Shown: piece after piece, positions 8,783 through 14,811 of the stretch
How positions within the stretch are numbered: position 1 is the stretch's first letter
Layout of the letters: the number at the start of each line of letters is the position of its first letter
Origin: Puniceicoccales bacterium
GTDB taxonomy: Bacteria > Verrucomicrobiota > Verrucomicrobiia > Opitutales > JAIRKQ01
Direction: 5' to 3'
DNA length: 17,686 nucleotides
Assembly: GCA_031281895.1 (NCBI GenBank)
Contig: JAITET010000022.1
Location: 1-17,686 of the forward strand
Position numbers and translations under genes: made by a program
The notes under the pieces: generated by a model
What the model saw: the letters and a program-made list of their open reading frames with translations, nothing else
What the model was told of the DNA's origin: nothing
Database searches by the model: none

Positions 8783-9619
8783 ATGGCATTTACCCGTAAA
8801 AATTTACCAAAGGGCGAACCCATTGCCCTCATCGCAGGACGCGGAGACTACCCGATCCTATGTGCTAAAAATATCGTGGCTTCTGGGCATGATATCGTAG
8901 TTATTGCTGTGGACGATGATGTGAATATTGGGTGGCTTAACGGCTTTCCCGCCCAAAATGTCATAAAAATTTCCGTTGGCCAAATGTCAAAATTGCTGAA
9001 AGCATTGGGACGTTTTGGTGTAAAATTTGCCATCATGGCTGGCCAGGTAAAACCCAAAAAACTTTTCCAGGGGATGTTGCCGGACCTCAAAACACTTAAG
9101 ATGCTAATGACACTAAAGGAACATAACGCCGAATCCATTTTCGGAGCTATCGCCAAAGAAATTGCAGACATCGGCGTGGAATTATTGGATGCTCGTTCAT
9201 TCATGGAAGAGTACCTTGCCACCAAGGGCCCCATGACATCTTGGAAATTAGAAATCAATGGAAAAACCCTCCAACTGGGAATTAATACCGCCCGTGAAAT
9301 TGCCCGCCTAAATATTGGGCAAAGTGTCATCGTACATCGAGGAACCATCGTGGCAGTTGAAGATTTTGCAGGGACCGATGACCTCATCAATCGGGTAGGA
9401 AAATTTAATTTGAAAGATACCATCTTTGTAAAAACAGCCAAATATCAGCAGGACTTTCGTTTTGACGTACCCATTTTTGGTATGCAAACTTTGAAGAATC
9501 TAGCTAATGCCAAGGTAAAGTATGTCGCCTTGGAAGCACAAAATGTTATAATCCTGGACAAAAACAGTGTGTTAGATTGTGCCGTTAAATCCGGAATCGA
9601 CATCATTGGCTTCGAGTAA
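8783..9619 (+). CDS. lpxI: UDP-2,3-diacylglucosamine diphosphatase LpxI (DUF1009)
   Basis: LpxI hydrolyses UDP-2,3-diacylglucosamine to lipid X (2,3-diacylglucosamine 1-phosphate) and UMP, the fourth step of the Raetz lipid A pathway. It replaces LpxH or LpxG in the genomes that have it. The 278 residues match the family length. Signatures are the N-terminal IAGRGDYP (17-24), AGQVKPKK (86-93), the ARSFMEEYL segment, EDFAGTDDLINR (193-204) and the C-terminal QQDFRFDVPIFGMQTL (222-237), which contains conserved aspartates expected at the active site. The ATG at 8783 has a weak purine-rich GAGA about 10 bases upstream. It is 47 bases after the methyltransferase gene and probably in the same transcript. 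With waaA it forms a small LPS-core cluster. Confidence 0.92.
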   Translation: MAFTRKNLPKGEPIALIAGRGDYPILCAKNIVASGHDIVVIAVDDDVNIGWLNGFPAQNVIKISVGQMSKLLKALGRFGVKFAIMAGQVKPKKLFQGMLPDLKTLKMLMTLKEHNAESIFGAIAKEIADIGVELLDARSFMEEYLATKGPMTSWKLEINGKTLQLGINTAREIARLNIGQSVIVHRGTIVAVEDFAGTDDLINRVGKFNLKDTIFVKTAKYQQDFRFDVPIFGMQTLKNLANAKVKYVALEAQNVIILDKNSVLDCAVKSGIDIIGFE

Positions 9620-9677
9620 ATCCCAGGGCCATATAAAGAAACAGCGTGGAATGGCAGCAACGAACAAATAATATTCA

Positions 9678-9701
9678 CCCTCTATGCAAAGGAGGGATTT
9701 T
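9678..9701. terminator. Possible weak terminator between convergent lpxI and lipase genes
   Basis: CCCTC (9678-9682) can pair with GAGGG (9692-9696) across a 9-base loop, and ATTTT follows on the plus strand. The stem is only 5 bp, so this is a weak candidate. It sits 58 bases after the lpxI stop and 33 bases beyond the 3' end of the convergent lipase gene, where a bidirectional terminator would be expected. Confidence 0.3.
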
Positions 9702-9733
9702 GGAAATGCTTCTGGAAACCCAGATTAAATCAT

Positions 9734-10858
9734 CTATGCTCTCTGATTCTGTGCAATCTGAGATGGTACCATCGTCGAAAATGCTGTTTTCAATGCCGAC
9801 TGCATGTGAGGATTGCCTTGCCCATTATATGGGAAAACTACTTTATTCCCGAATAATTGTATACACCTGCTTTGGTTGCTACCAGTAAATATTCTATCGC
9901 TTACAATATCCCCTTGCACTGATATTTGTAGTCCGTTATTTTTAGCATAAGTCAATCGGTCAGTTGGCAATCCTAGTAGCAAATTTTCATTAATGGCAGC
10001 CGGATTAAGCGAAATGCCTGGTATCATTAGCGATGCTGAGGCAAATTGACACAGGCTACCTCCGAGCGAATGTCCGGTTAGCAGAGTTTTGTCTGATCCA
10101 AACTCACTGGCTGCACAGTTTGCTAAAATAACAGCTTCACAGAACATTTTATGGACACCTCCGGTCGCTATTTGTAGGTCTGCAAGCATTGTTTGCTTAC
10201 CTCTCCCCCGGAGAGAAAACTTTGTTCCATAGTAGTAGATGCATATTTTGTGTGTTTCAGTGTTGTAGGTTACTGCCGCCTGTAATCCAGACTTCGTTTT
10301 TATCACTCCATCTTCAAAAGAAAACATACCGCTTGCCTTAAGTTTACCAATAAAGTTTCTTACCTTAGTTTGGTCTTCAACTGGAATTCTGTCAGGAATA
10401 GACTGCCCTTCTATTAATACATGGCGAGGAGCTTCCGTAGGGACAGGAGGTTTAGATTTAATGGCGGCGATAGTTATCGCATCTCGAACATCATCTGTAT
10501 TAAATGGCATATTTCCAATGATATTCGAAAGGTTTATGCTTTCAACTTGAGGTGACCTTATTACTTGTTTGTTATCTGCTATTTGACGTACTTGGTCTTG
10601 ATTAATGTTTGTTTTTCCATAAATTAGATTGCAGACCCATAGTATAATGGTTTTCCACAGGTCAGACGAGGAAGGACTAATTCTTTTAAGCACGCGAATT
10701 GGGGCATTTTGACAGCCTTTGATATATTTTTGACATGTTGTGGGATAATTGCTATTCTCATTGGTTCCCGGGGATAACGCATGTGTCCCCTCTGATCTTT
10801 GCCCAAGAGGAAGAATCGGTACTGTTCCCGTCAATGCTGTCAAATTTATGTCACCCAT
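9734..10858 (-). CDS. Class 3-like lipase / alpha-beta hydrolase, candidate secreted effector
   Basis: The 374-residue protein carries a lipase nucleophile elbow GHSLGG (262-267, Ser264) preceded by KTLLT. A YYYGTKFS segment (208-215) resembles the oxyanion-loop strand of class 3 lipases. The later QGDIVSD (Asp317 or Asp321) and NPHMQ (His351) can complete a Ser-Asp-His triad. It should hydrolyse an ester, perhaps a phospholipid or glycerolipid; the substrate is unknown. About 190 residues before the catalytic domain match no family I recognise. The first 45 or so are polar and rich in Ser, Thr, Asn, Gly and Pro, with no Sec signal peptide, as in many type III effectors. A weakly hydrophobic stretch lies at 66-82. 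The start at 10858 follows AGGCAAGG. It lies 22 bases after a putative secretion chaperone gene on the same strand, the usual chaperone-effector order. The lipase fold is well supported; the effector role is inferred. Confidence 0.82.
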   Translation of the reverse strand: MGDINLTALTGTVPILPLGQRSEGTHALSPGTNENSNYPTTCQKYIKGCQNAPIRVLKRISPSSSDLWKTIILWVCNLIYGKTNINQDQVRQIADNKQVIRSPQVESINLSNIIGNMPFNTDDVRDAITIAAIKSKPPVPTEAPRHVLIEGQSIPDRIPVEDQTKVRNFIGKLKASGMFSFEDGVIKTKSGLQAAVTYNTETHKICIYYYGTKFSLRGRGKQTMLADLQIATGGVHKMFCEAVILANCAASEFGSDKTLLTGHSLGGSLCQFASASLMIPGISLNPAAINENLLLGLPTDRLTYAKNNGLQISVQGDIVSDRIFTGSNQSRCIQLFGNKVVFPYNGQGNPHMQSALKTAFSTMVPSQIAQNQRA

Positions 10859-10880
10859 CCTTGCCTATGAATTTTAGAAA

Positions 10881-11306
10881 TTACGCCTCTTGTATTTGAA
10901 AAAATGTATTTCGAATTCCCGTAAATTTATTTGTAAATTTCGTCAGCCACTCAATTAAATCTTCCGTAGATTGGAGTTTGTTGAGGGCTACATTCTCAAA
11001 CACAGTTAGTTGCAGTGTGTCAGGCTCAAATCCGATACTTGCCCCGTTTGTCTGCACGAAATACATATTCATGGCCAAGGCTTTTGCTAACTTTTCAATT
11101 GCATCATGTTCTTCTCCAAAATCAATTGGACAAAGCAATGAGCTAACAAATATCTTTGGATCTGAGGAAAATATACCGTCACTTAAAATTTCAAATTGAA
11201 ACATGTCATTTTCGGCCTGAAAACGATAAACATTAAATACGTTGTCAAATAAGAACATATTATTAAATTTATCTGTCAATTCTTTGCGTAGAGATAGCTC
11301 TTCCAT
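10881..11306 (-). CDS. Putative class I type III secretion chaperone (CesT/Tir-chaperone-like)
   Basis: This is a 141-residue, strongly acidic protein (22 Asp/Glu against 11 Lys/Arg by my count) without signal peptide or membrane segment. The predicted order is an N-terminal helix (1-18), a strand block (25-57), a helix containing AIEKLAKALAMN (69-80), further strands (YFVQTNGASIGFEP and TLQLTVFENV) and a C-terminal helix with LQSTEDLIEWLTKF. This order and the LAMN...GASIGF...LQL...LQSTEDL pattern match the alpha-beta-beta-beta-alpha-beta-beta-alpha layout of CesT/SycE-type chaperones, which dimerise and bind the N-terminal part of one effector. Sequence identity in this family is always low, so this is fold-level recognition only. 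The ATG at 11306 lies inside an 8-bp hairpin and no Shine-Dalgarno is visible. The lipase gene follows after 22 bases and is the likely client. Confidence 0.65.
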   Translation of the reverse strand: MEELSLRKELTDKFNNMFLFDNVFNVYRFQAENDMFQFEILSDGIFSSDPKIFVSSLLCPIDFGEEHDAIEKLAKALAMNMYFVQTNGASIGFEPDTLQLTVFENVALNKLQSTEDLIEWLTKFTNKFTGIRNTFFQIQEA

Positions 11307-11320
11307 TCTTGGGAATGGAA
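11301..11320 (-). promoter_or_regulatory. Perfect hairpin enclosing the chaperone start codon
   Basis: TTCCATTC (11301-11308), a 4-base spacer (11309-11312) and GAATGGAA (11313-11320) form a perfect 8-bp stem. In the minus-strand mRNA the ATG at 11306-11304 is within the 3' arm, so the initiation codon would be base-paired. This could reduce or condition translation of the chaperone and, through it, the lipase. No U-tract follows in either direction that would make it a terminator of the neighbouring gene. Confidence 0.55.
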
Positions 11321-11338
11321 AAAAATGATTTTGGCTAA

Positions 11339-11506
11339 AATGTCAAGAACATTGATGCCGGTACAGGATCATCAGATTTTGCAAAACTGGACAGGGAGAA
11401 CATAAGGTTTTGATAATGGACACAGCTCTCTTTAGGTTTAAATCAATACGTAAAGGCAGTTGCCATGTATGGAGCTTATACGGCGATATCACTGAAAAAA
11501 ACGTAA
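11339..11506 (+). pseudogene. Possible remnant of a small + strand gene with tandem stops
   Basis: In one frame codons before and after an adjacent TGA-TAA pair (11411-11416) both look protein-like. Upstream is SSDFAKLDRENIRF, downstream LGLNQYVKAVAMYGAY, ending at TAA 11504-11506. There is no start codon, and the frame is closed by TAA at 11336-11338. It could be the 3' end of a decayed gene whose front was lost when the chaperone gene came to lie next to it, or a chance reading. I do not recognise the family. Confidence 0.25.
11341..11346 (-). promoter_or_regulatory. Possible -35 element for the chaperone-lipase pair
   Basis: On the minus strand a perfect TTGACA lies 35-40 bases upstream of the chaperone ATG. 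The expected -10 position, 16-17 bases further, falls in a T-run (TTTTTT or TTTTTC) that matches TATAAT poorly. It is either a weak activator-dependent promoter or a chance match. Confidence 0.3.
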
Positions 11507-11633
11507 ATTGAAGGATTTTTTACTGCAAGATATTGCAAAAAATATGCGTTCGTTCAGTCATCTTCCCCAAGATTTTTCATTTTTCCCCTTTATTTTGAGA
11601 TTCGCGTATGAAATAAATTTTTATGTAAATAAC

Positions 11634-11661
11634 TTGACATTTATAACAAAAAAAGTATAGT
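11634..11661 (+). promoter_or_regulatory. Near-consensus sigma70 promoter of the 207-residue membrane protein gene
   Basis: TTGACA (11634-11639), a 16-base A-rich spacer and TATAGT (11656-11661) form the strongest promoter-like pair in the window. Transcription would start near 11668, giving a leader of about 25 bases. A perfect AGGAGG (11681-11686) lies 6 bases before the ATG at 11693. Confidence 0.8.
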
Positions 11662-11692
11662 TGATTCAACTTTTAACAATAGGAGGAAACAT

Positions 11693-12316
11693 ATGGAAAG
11701 AAAAGTTTATGGCGTAAATGGAACCCGTGGTTCGTACACTGAATCGTTGGACGACTCTTCTGTGAGGGATTCACCTTCTACGGATGGACCACCCATTGCA
11801 GGGTTTGGCCCTACAAGGCAACTGCCTCGTCCCAATACACATCAGATGAAGCGGAGATATTCTGTGCAAATACCAAATCTTGCAGATGTAGATGTAAGTA
11901 GGGATGCAATACAACAACTGAAAGGATTATACGATACTGCCAACAGAAATGCCATACAGGGAGTACCTTTGGACCAAAGGGATGTTTCCATTGTCGCCCG
12001 AGGATACATAGGCCCAGACAACCGCCTAATGATTGATGGTTTCAACGCACACAGACATTTAACTGGTACTCAAACGACCGTTGTGCAGGGATCTAGATGG
12101 GGAAGCGGTCTTTTAAGCCTTGTGGGAGCAGTAGTAGGAGGCGTACTGTATACTCAAAATAGTACTGCAGGTGCCTATGGTGCTTGGGCCGCTTCACTGA
12201 TTGCACTTTGGCCTATCATAGAAACTCAAATAATAAATAGATTCTGCAAGGCACCTGATTTTATTCTAAGGGAACAGGAACTTGATCCAGCCCTAGCAGG
12301 ACAATATCCGGTATAA
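11693..12316 (+). CDS. Hypothetical protein with C-terminal hydrophobic hairpin (Inc-like candidate)
   Basis: No family is recognised for this 207-residue protein. Residues 1-52 are polar and rich in Ser, Thr, Gly and Pro (for example ESLDDSSVRDSPSTDGPP), probably disordered, and there is no Sec signal peptide. A soluble part (about 55-125) includes a helix DAIQQLKGLYDTANRNAI. Two hydrophobic segments follow closely, WGSGLLSLVGAVVGGVLY (136-153) and AYGAWAASLIALWPII (161-176), joined by a 7-residue turn, and a polar tail of about 30 residues ends it. This bilobed hydrophobic hairpin resembles chlamydial inclusion-membrane proteins and some type III translocators or effectors; that is an architectural resemblance only. 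The start is secure because of the AGGAGG six bases upstream. It has its own near-consensus promoter and a terminator-like hairpin, so it is probably monocistronic and well expressed. The chaperone-lipase pair is transcribed divergently from it. Confidence 0.85.
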   Translation: MERKVYGVNGTRGSYTESLDDSSVRDSPSTDGPPIAGFGPTRQLPRPNTHQMKRRYSVQIPNLADVDVSRDAIQQLKGLYDTANRNAIQGVPLDQRDVSIVARGYIGPDNRLMIDGFNAHRHLTGTQTTVVQGSRWGSGLLSLVGAVVGGVLYTQNSTAGAYGAWAASLIALWPIIETQIINRFCKAPDFILREQELDPALAGQYPV

Positions 12317-12360
12317 ACTGTTTTCTTGGAAGTGCGAGGGTGCAAAAATTCTCAATGGGA

Positions 12361-12403
12361 ATATGGATATTGGAAAATATTTTCAGTATTCATATTTGTT
12401 TTT
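12361..12403 (+). terminator. AT-rich hairpin terminator after the 207-residue gene
   Basis: Bases 12361-12371 pair with 12385-12395 (11 bp, two of them G-U). After a bulged G the stem continues within the perfect palindrome GAAAATATTTTC (12373-12384), leaving a 4-base loop. TTGTTTTT (12396-12403) follows immediately. The position, 45 bases after the stop codon, fits a Rho-independent terminator, although the stem is AT-rich. Confidence 0.6.
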
Positions 12404-12456
12404 CAGGGTTCCCTATTCAATTTACAATGACAAAAGCAAGATGCCATTGATGCATG

Positions 12457-12492
12457 GTCCCAATAAATCATCGCCTGATGATCTATTGGGAC
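12457..12492. repeat. Long inverted repeat overlapping the ymdB stop codon
   Basis: GTCCCAATA (12457-12465) pairs perfectly with TATTGGGAC (12484-12492). After one A/C mismatch the stem continues as ATCATC (12467-12472) with GATGAT (12477-12482) around a GCCT loop, giving 15 pairs. The ymdB stop codon (12485-12483 on the minus strand) lies in it. No T-run follows on either strand, so it is not a standard intrinsic terminator. It may block 3' exonucleases or belong to a palindromic repeat family. Confidence 0.6.
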
Positions 12493-13280
12493 ATTCGTTC
12501 GGAAAATCTTACAATTTTGGTGGCTAAACCAGAATGGCTGTCGATGTCCAATATGGCACCATTTAGGCGGACATCACCTGAAGCCACTTCGAATTTTTGC
12601 GGCATGCCTAATTTCATGCTATGAAGAACGGGCAAAATTTCACGTCCAATGACTGATTCATGGGGTCCACACATGCCGAGATCCGTGATATATGCGGTTC
12701 CGTTCGGTAAGATACGTTCGTCGGATGTCTGAACGTGCGTATGTGTCCCCACGATGCCGGCTACTTTGCCATCAAAATTCCATCCAAATGCAATTTTCTC
12801 CGACGTTGCTTCGGCATGAACTTCAGCAAGCAAAATATCCACGTCCCCACCGTTGTCCTGCAAAATTCTTTCCATGGCTTCGAAGGGACATGAAGCATGG
12901 ATTTTCATGAATTGGCGTCCCAAAACCACGCAAATTCCGATTTTTGTGCCATTTTTTATGAAGGTAATAAAATTTCTTCCAGGACATTCTTTGGGTAAAT
13001 TAGCAGGCCGGCAAACGTACTCCAAGTCATCGATATCCCGTTCAAAGCCATGGCGATCCCAGACATGATCGCCGAGGGTAATCAAATCTATGCCAATGGA
13101 ATGTAGCAATTCGGCATGTTCACGGGTAAGACCGGCACCCGAAGTGGCATTTTCAGCATTTGCAATGACCACGTCAATGCCATGTACTTTTTTTATCCCA
13201 TGTAAATTTTTTACCATACATTCCCGGGCAGGCCGACCAACCAAATCTCCCAAATACAGAATTTTTAACAAACGTGTCAT
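12483..13280 (-). CDS. ymdB: YmdB-family metallophosphoesterase (TIGR00282), putative cyclic nucleotide phosphodiesterase
   Basis: This 265-residue protein matches the calcineurin-like YmdB family. Bacillus YmdB hydrolyses 2',3'- and 3',5'-cyclic nucleotides and influences biofilm and motility decisions; the role here is unknown. Metal-site motifs appear in order: GDLVGRPAR (Asp12), NAENA (Glu43, Asn44), GDHVWDR (71-77), EVHAEATSEK (His155) and GTHTHVQTSDERILP (His180, His182), then TAYITDLGMCGP. In the family's usual GNHTWD motif the Asn is a metal ligand; here it is Asp71, which can still bind metal. The ATG at 13280 gives the normal N-terminus, and no Shine-Dalgarno is seen. A minus-strand TTGACA (13321-13316) upstream could be a -35, but the matching -10 (TTTTTA) is poor. 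The gene stands alone, divergent from the surA-like gene. Its stop codon lies in a long inverted repeat. Confidence 0.93.
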   Translation of the reverse strand: MTRLLKILYLGDLVGRPARECMVKNLHGIKKVHGIDVVIANAENATSGAGLTREHAELLHSIGIDLITLGDHVWDRHGFERDIDDLEYVCRPANLPKECPGRNFITFIKNGTKIGICVVLGRQFMKIHASCPFEAMERILQDNGGDVDILLAEVHAEATSEKIAFGWNFDGKVAGIVGTHTHVQTSDERILPNGTAYITDLGMCGPHESVIGREILPVLHSMKLGMPQKFEVASGDVRLNGAILDIDSHSGLATKIVRFSERMSQ

Positions 13281-13372
13281 GTGTGGAACACGTAAAAAGG
13301 CCTATTCCCAAGGATTGTCAAGAGTGCGAAAAAAAGAATGGAAAAATTTTTGCCCATTTTCATAGTCGAATC

Positions 13373-14407
13373 ATGTCTTTTATAAAAGCTCTTTCAAGGA
13401 AAAGGATTGTTTCTTTTTTGATAGTTTTACTGGGAATGTTTTCCCTTGAAGCGGCCGAAGTTTTGGCCGAAAATCCCAGCCACGAGACATTGGAACAATC
13501 GACGGAAGAGTTTCAAGTGCCTGTGTATGCCAATGATATCGCAGCAATTGTTAATAATGAAATAGTTACGATGACAAGGTTAATGCGGGAGGTGGCATAC
13601 TTTATACCTGAAATTCAAAAAATATCCAAGTCCCAGACAGATTTTCAAAAAAAAATCCGGGAATATCAGGAATTCGTCCTGAACGCATATATCGAAAGAA
13701 TCCTCATCGTTGGAGATTTTAAATCCAAGGGCGGACAAATATCGGATCACTATGAAAACAAGGAATACGAGGCGTACATACATGATAGATTTAACGATGA
13801 TAGGACGGCATTTGCACAATATTTAAGGGCAAACGGGCAGTCCGTTAGGGAGTTCAAAAAAGATATCAGGGAGAGTGCGATAGTTGGCTATGTACTGGCA
13901 GAAGTACAAAAGTCAAAGTCTGAAGTAAGTCCAACGAAAATAAAGGAGTATTACAATGAACACATTCAAAATTTCATAGTGGATAGGCAAATTTTCGTCA
14001 AAAAGATTTCTTTTTCGAGGAAAAATTATACGGATGAGCAATTACAAGCGAAATTATCCAACCTGAAATATGCCATTGAATCCGGCGATAAAGTACATAC
14101 TATCATAAAAACTTTTAGTGATAGTCCAAAATCGTGCGATATTGGATGGGTTTGTGTAGACGATATGATCCCAGAATTTGCAGATGCTCTGAGGAGACTT
14201 GGCATAGGGGAATACACGGTTCCTATATTTTTAGATAATATGGTTTACGTATTGTTCGTAGCCGATGAAAAACCTGCCAAAAAGTTTACGTTAGATGAAG
14301 AGAGTAGTGACATTGAAAATATTCTAGGTGCAAAATATCAAAAGGAGGCGAAGGAACATTACATAAAAAAACTCAAAGAAAAGGCTTATATAAAAATTTT
14401 CCTATGA
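13373..14407 (+). CDS. SurA-like periplasmic chaperone with degenerate parvulin (PpiC) domain
   Basis: This is a predicted periplasmic folding factor for outer-membrane proteins. From ATG 13373 it has 344 residues with a clear signal peptide: basic MSFIKALSRKR, hydrophobic IVSFLIVLLGMF, and a likely signal peptidase I cut after VLA (about residue 32). The segment AAIVNNEIVTMTRLMREV begins a SurA N-domain, helical to about residue 230. A parvulin-like domain follows, seen in FSDSPKSCDIGWVCVDDMIPEFADAL. The two histidines that usually flank a parvulin active site appear to be missing (RQIFVKKISF for A-x-HIL; NMVYVLFV for G-x-HII), so it may act as chaperone only. The frame opens at 13274, overlapping ymdB, but those residues precede the signal peptide and are not believed. 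No Shine-Dalgarno is visible. It is 84 bases upstream of yajC, a sensible export-pathway context. Confidence 0.85.
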   Translation: MSFIKALSRKRIVSFLIVLLGMFSLEAAEVLAENPSHETLEQSTEEFQVPVYANDIAAIVNNEIVTMTRLMREVAYFIPEIQKISKSQTDFQKKIREYQEFVLNAYIERILIVGDFKSKGGQISDHYENKEYEAYIHDRFNDDRTAFAQYLRANGQSVREFKKDIRESAIVGYVLAEVQKSKSEVSPTKIKEYYNEHIQNFIVDRQIFVKKISFSRKNYTDEQLQAKLSNLKYAIESGDKVHTIIKTFSDSPKSCDIGWVCVDDMIPEFADALRRLGIGEYTVPIFLDNMVYVLFVADEKPAKKFTLDEESSDIENILGAKYQKEAKEHYIKKLKEKAYIKIFL

Positions 14408-14422
14408 GATTGCCTCTGATGG

Positions 14423-14448
14423 TAAATTTTTTAAATTTATTTTCTTGA
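14423..14448 (+). terminator. Possible all-AT terminator after the surA-like gene
   Basis: TAAATTT (14423-14429), a 3-base loop and AAATTTA (14433-14439) form a 7-bp stem of A-T pairs only, followed by TTTTCTTG. The stem is weak, so at best it gives partial termination before yajC. Confidence 0.25.
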
Positions 14449-14491
14449 TTAAGGAATTTCGAGATCTAGCCTTCAGGAAAAAGGATAAAGA

Positions 14492-14806
14492 ATGGATCAT
14501 TTGCATTTCATGGCACAGGCCCAAAGTACAGCTTCCGGTTGGCAGGTGCTAATCATGTATGTACTGCTAATAGCAGGCATGTGTTTTTTGTTGGTGGTCC
14601 CCCAGAGAAAACGTCAAAAGGAACAGCAAAAGATGTTGGATGGACTAAAATCAGGGGATAAGGTAGTAACTACATCGGGGATTATTGGGACAATCGTCAA
14701 CCTTAAGGGCTCAAAGTTTGTTTTGAAAATTGCAGATGATACGAAGATTGAAATTTTTAGGTCATACATACAGGCTAAGCTAGATAAATCAGAAAAAGCA
14801 GAATAG
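14492..14806 (+). CDS. yajC: Sec translocase accessory subunit YajC
   Basis: YajC is a small inner-membrane protein that associates with SecDF and the SecYEG translocon. At 104 residues it has the usual size. One transmembrane helix (about 18-37, WQVLIMYVLLIAGMCFLLVV) is followed by the family signature PQRKRQKEQQKML and the cytosolic segment SGDKVVTTSGIIGTIVNLKG. An AAGGA about 7-11 bases upstream of ATG 14492 supports the start. Only 5 bases separate its stop from secDF, so the two are co-transcribed. Confidence 0.95.
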   Translation: MDHLHFMAQAQSTASGWQVLIMYVLLIAGMCFLLVVPQRKRQKEQQKMLDGLKSGDKVVTTSGIIGTIVNLKGSKFVLKIADDTKIEIFRSYIQAKLDKSEKAE

Positions 14807-14811
14807 GTCCT

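Larger units (their letters stand above)
11307..11692. other. 386-base intergenic region of the accessory island
   Basis: No intact gene is present here. From the chaperone start rightwards it holds the start-codon hairpin, a minus-strand TTGACA (11341-11346), a possible degraded + strand reading frame (11339-11506, with tandem TGA-TAA at 11411-11416), then about 120 T-rich bases in which I recognise nothing. It ends with the promoter and Shine-Dalgarno of the 207-residue gene (11634-11686). No tRNA, direct repeat or insertion-sequence end is visible. Confidence 0.6.

Noticed and set aside
8848..9441. 197-residue minus strand frame opposite lpxI
   Set aside because: Antisense shadow of a conserved gene; no family signature and no plausible expression signals.
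9646..9888. 80-residue + strand frame between lpxI and the lipase
   Set aside because: It overlaps the 3' end of the lipase in antisense and has no recognisable composition, promoter or good start.
13273..13292. CGTGT/ACACG inverted repeat around the ymdB start codon
   Set aside because: About 6 pairs with a 10-base loop; too weak to claim a regulatory structure.
13274..13372. SurA-like protein start overlapping ymdB
   Set aside because: It would bury the signal peptide behind 33 unrelated residues; ATG 13373 starts a normal signal peptide.
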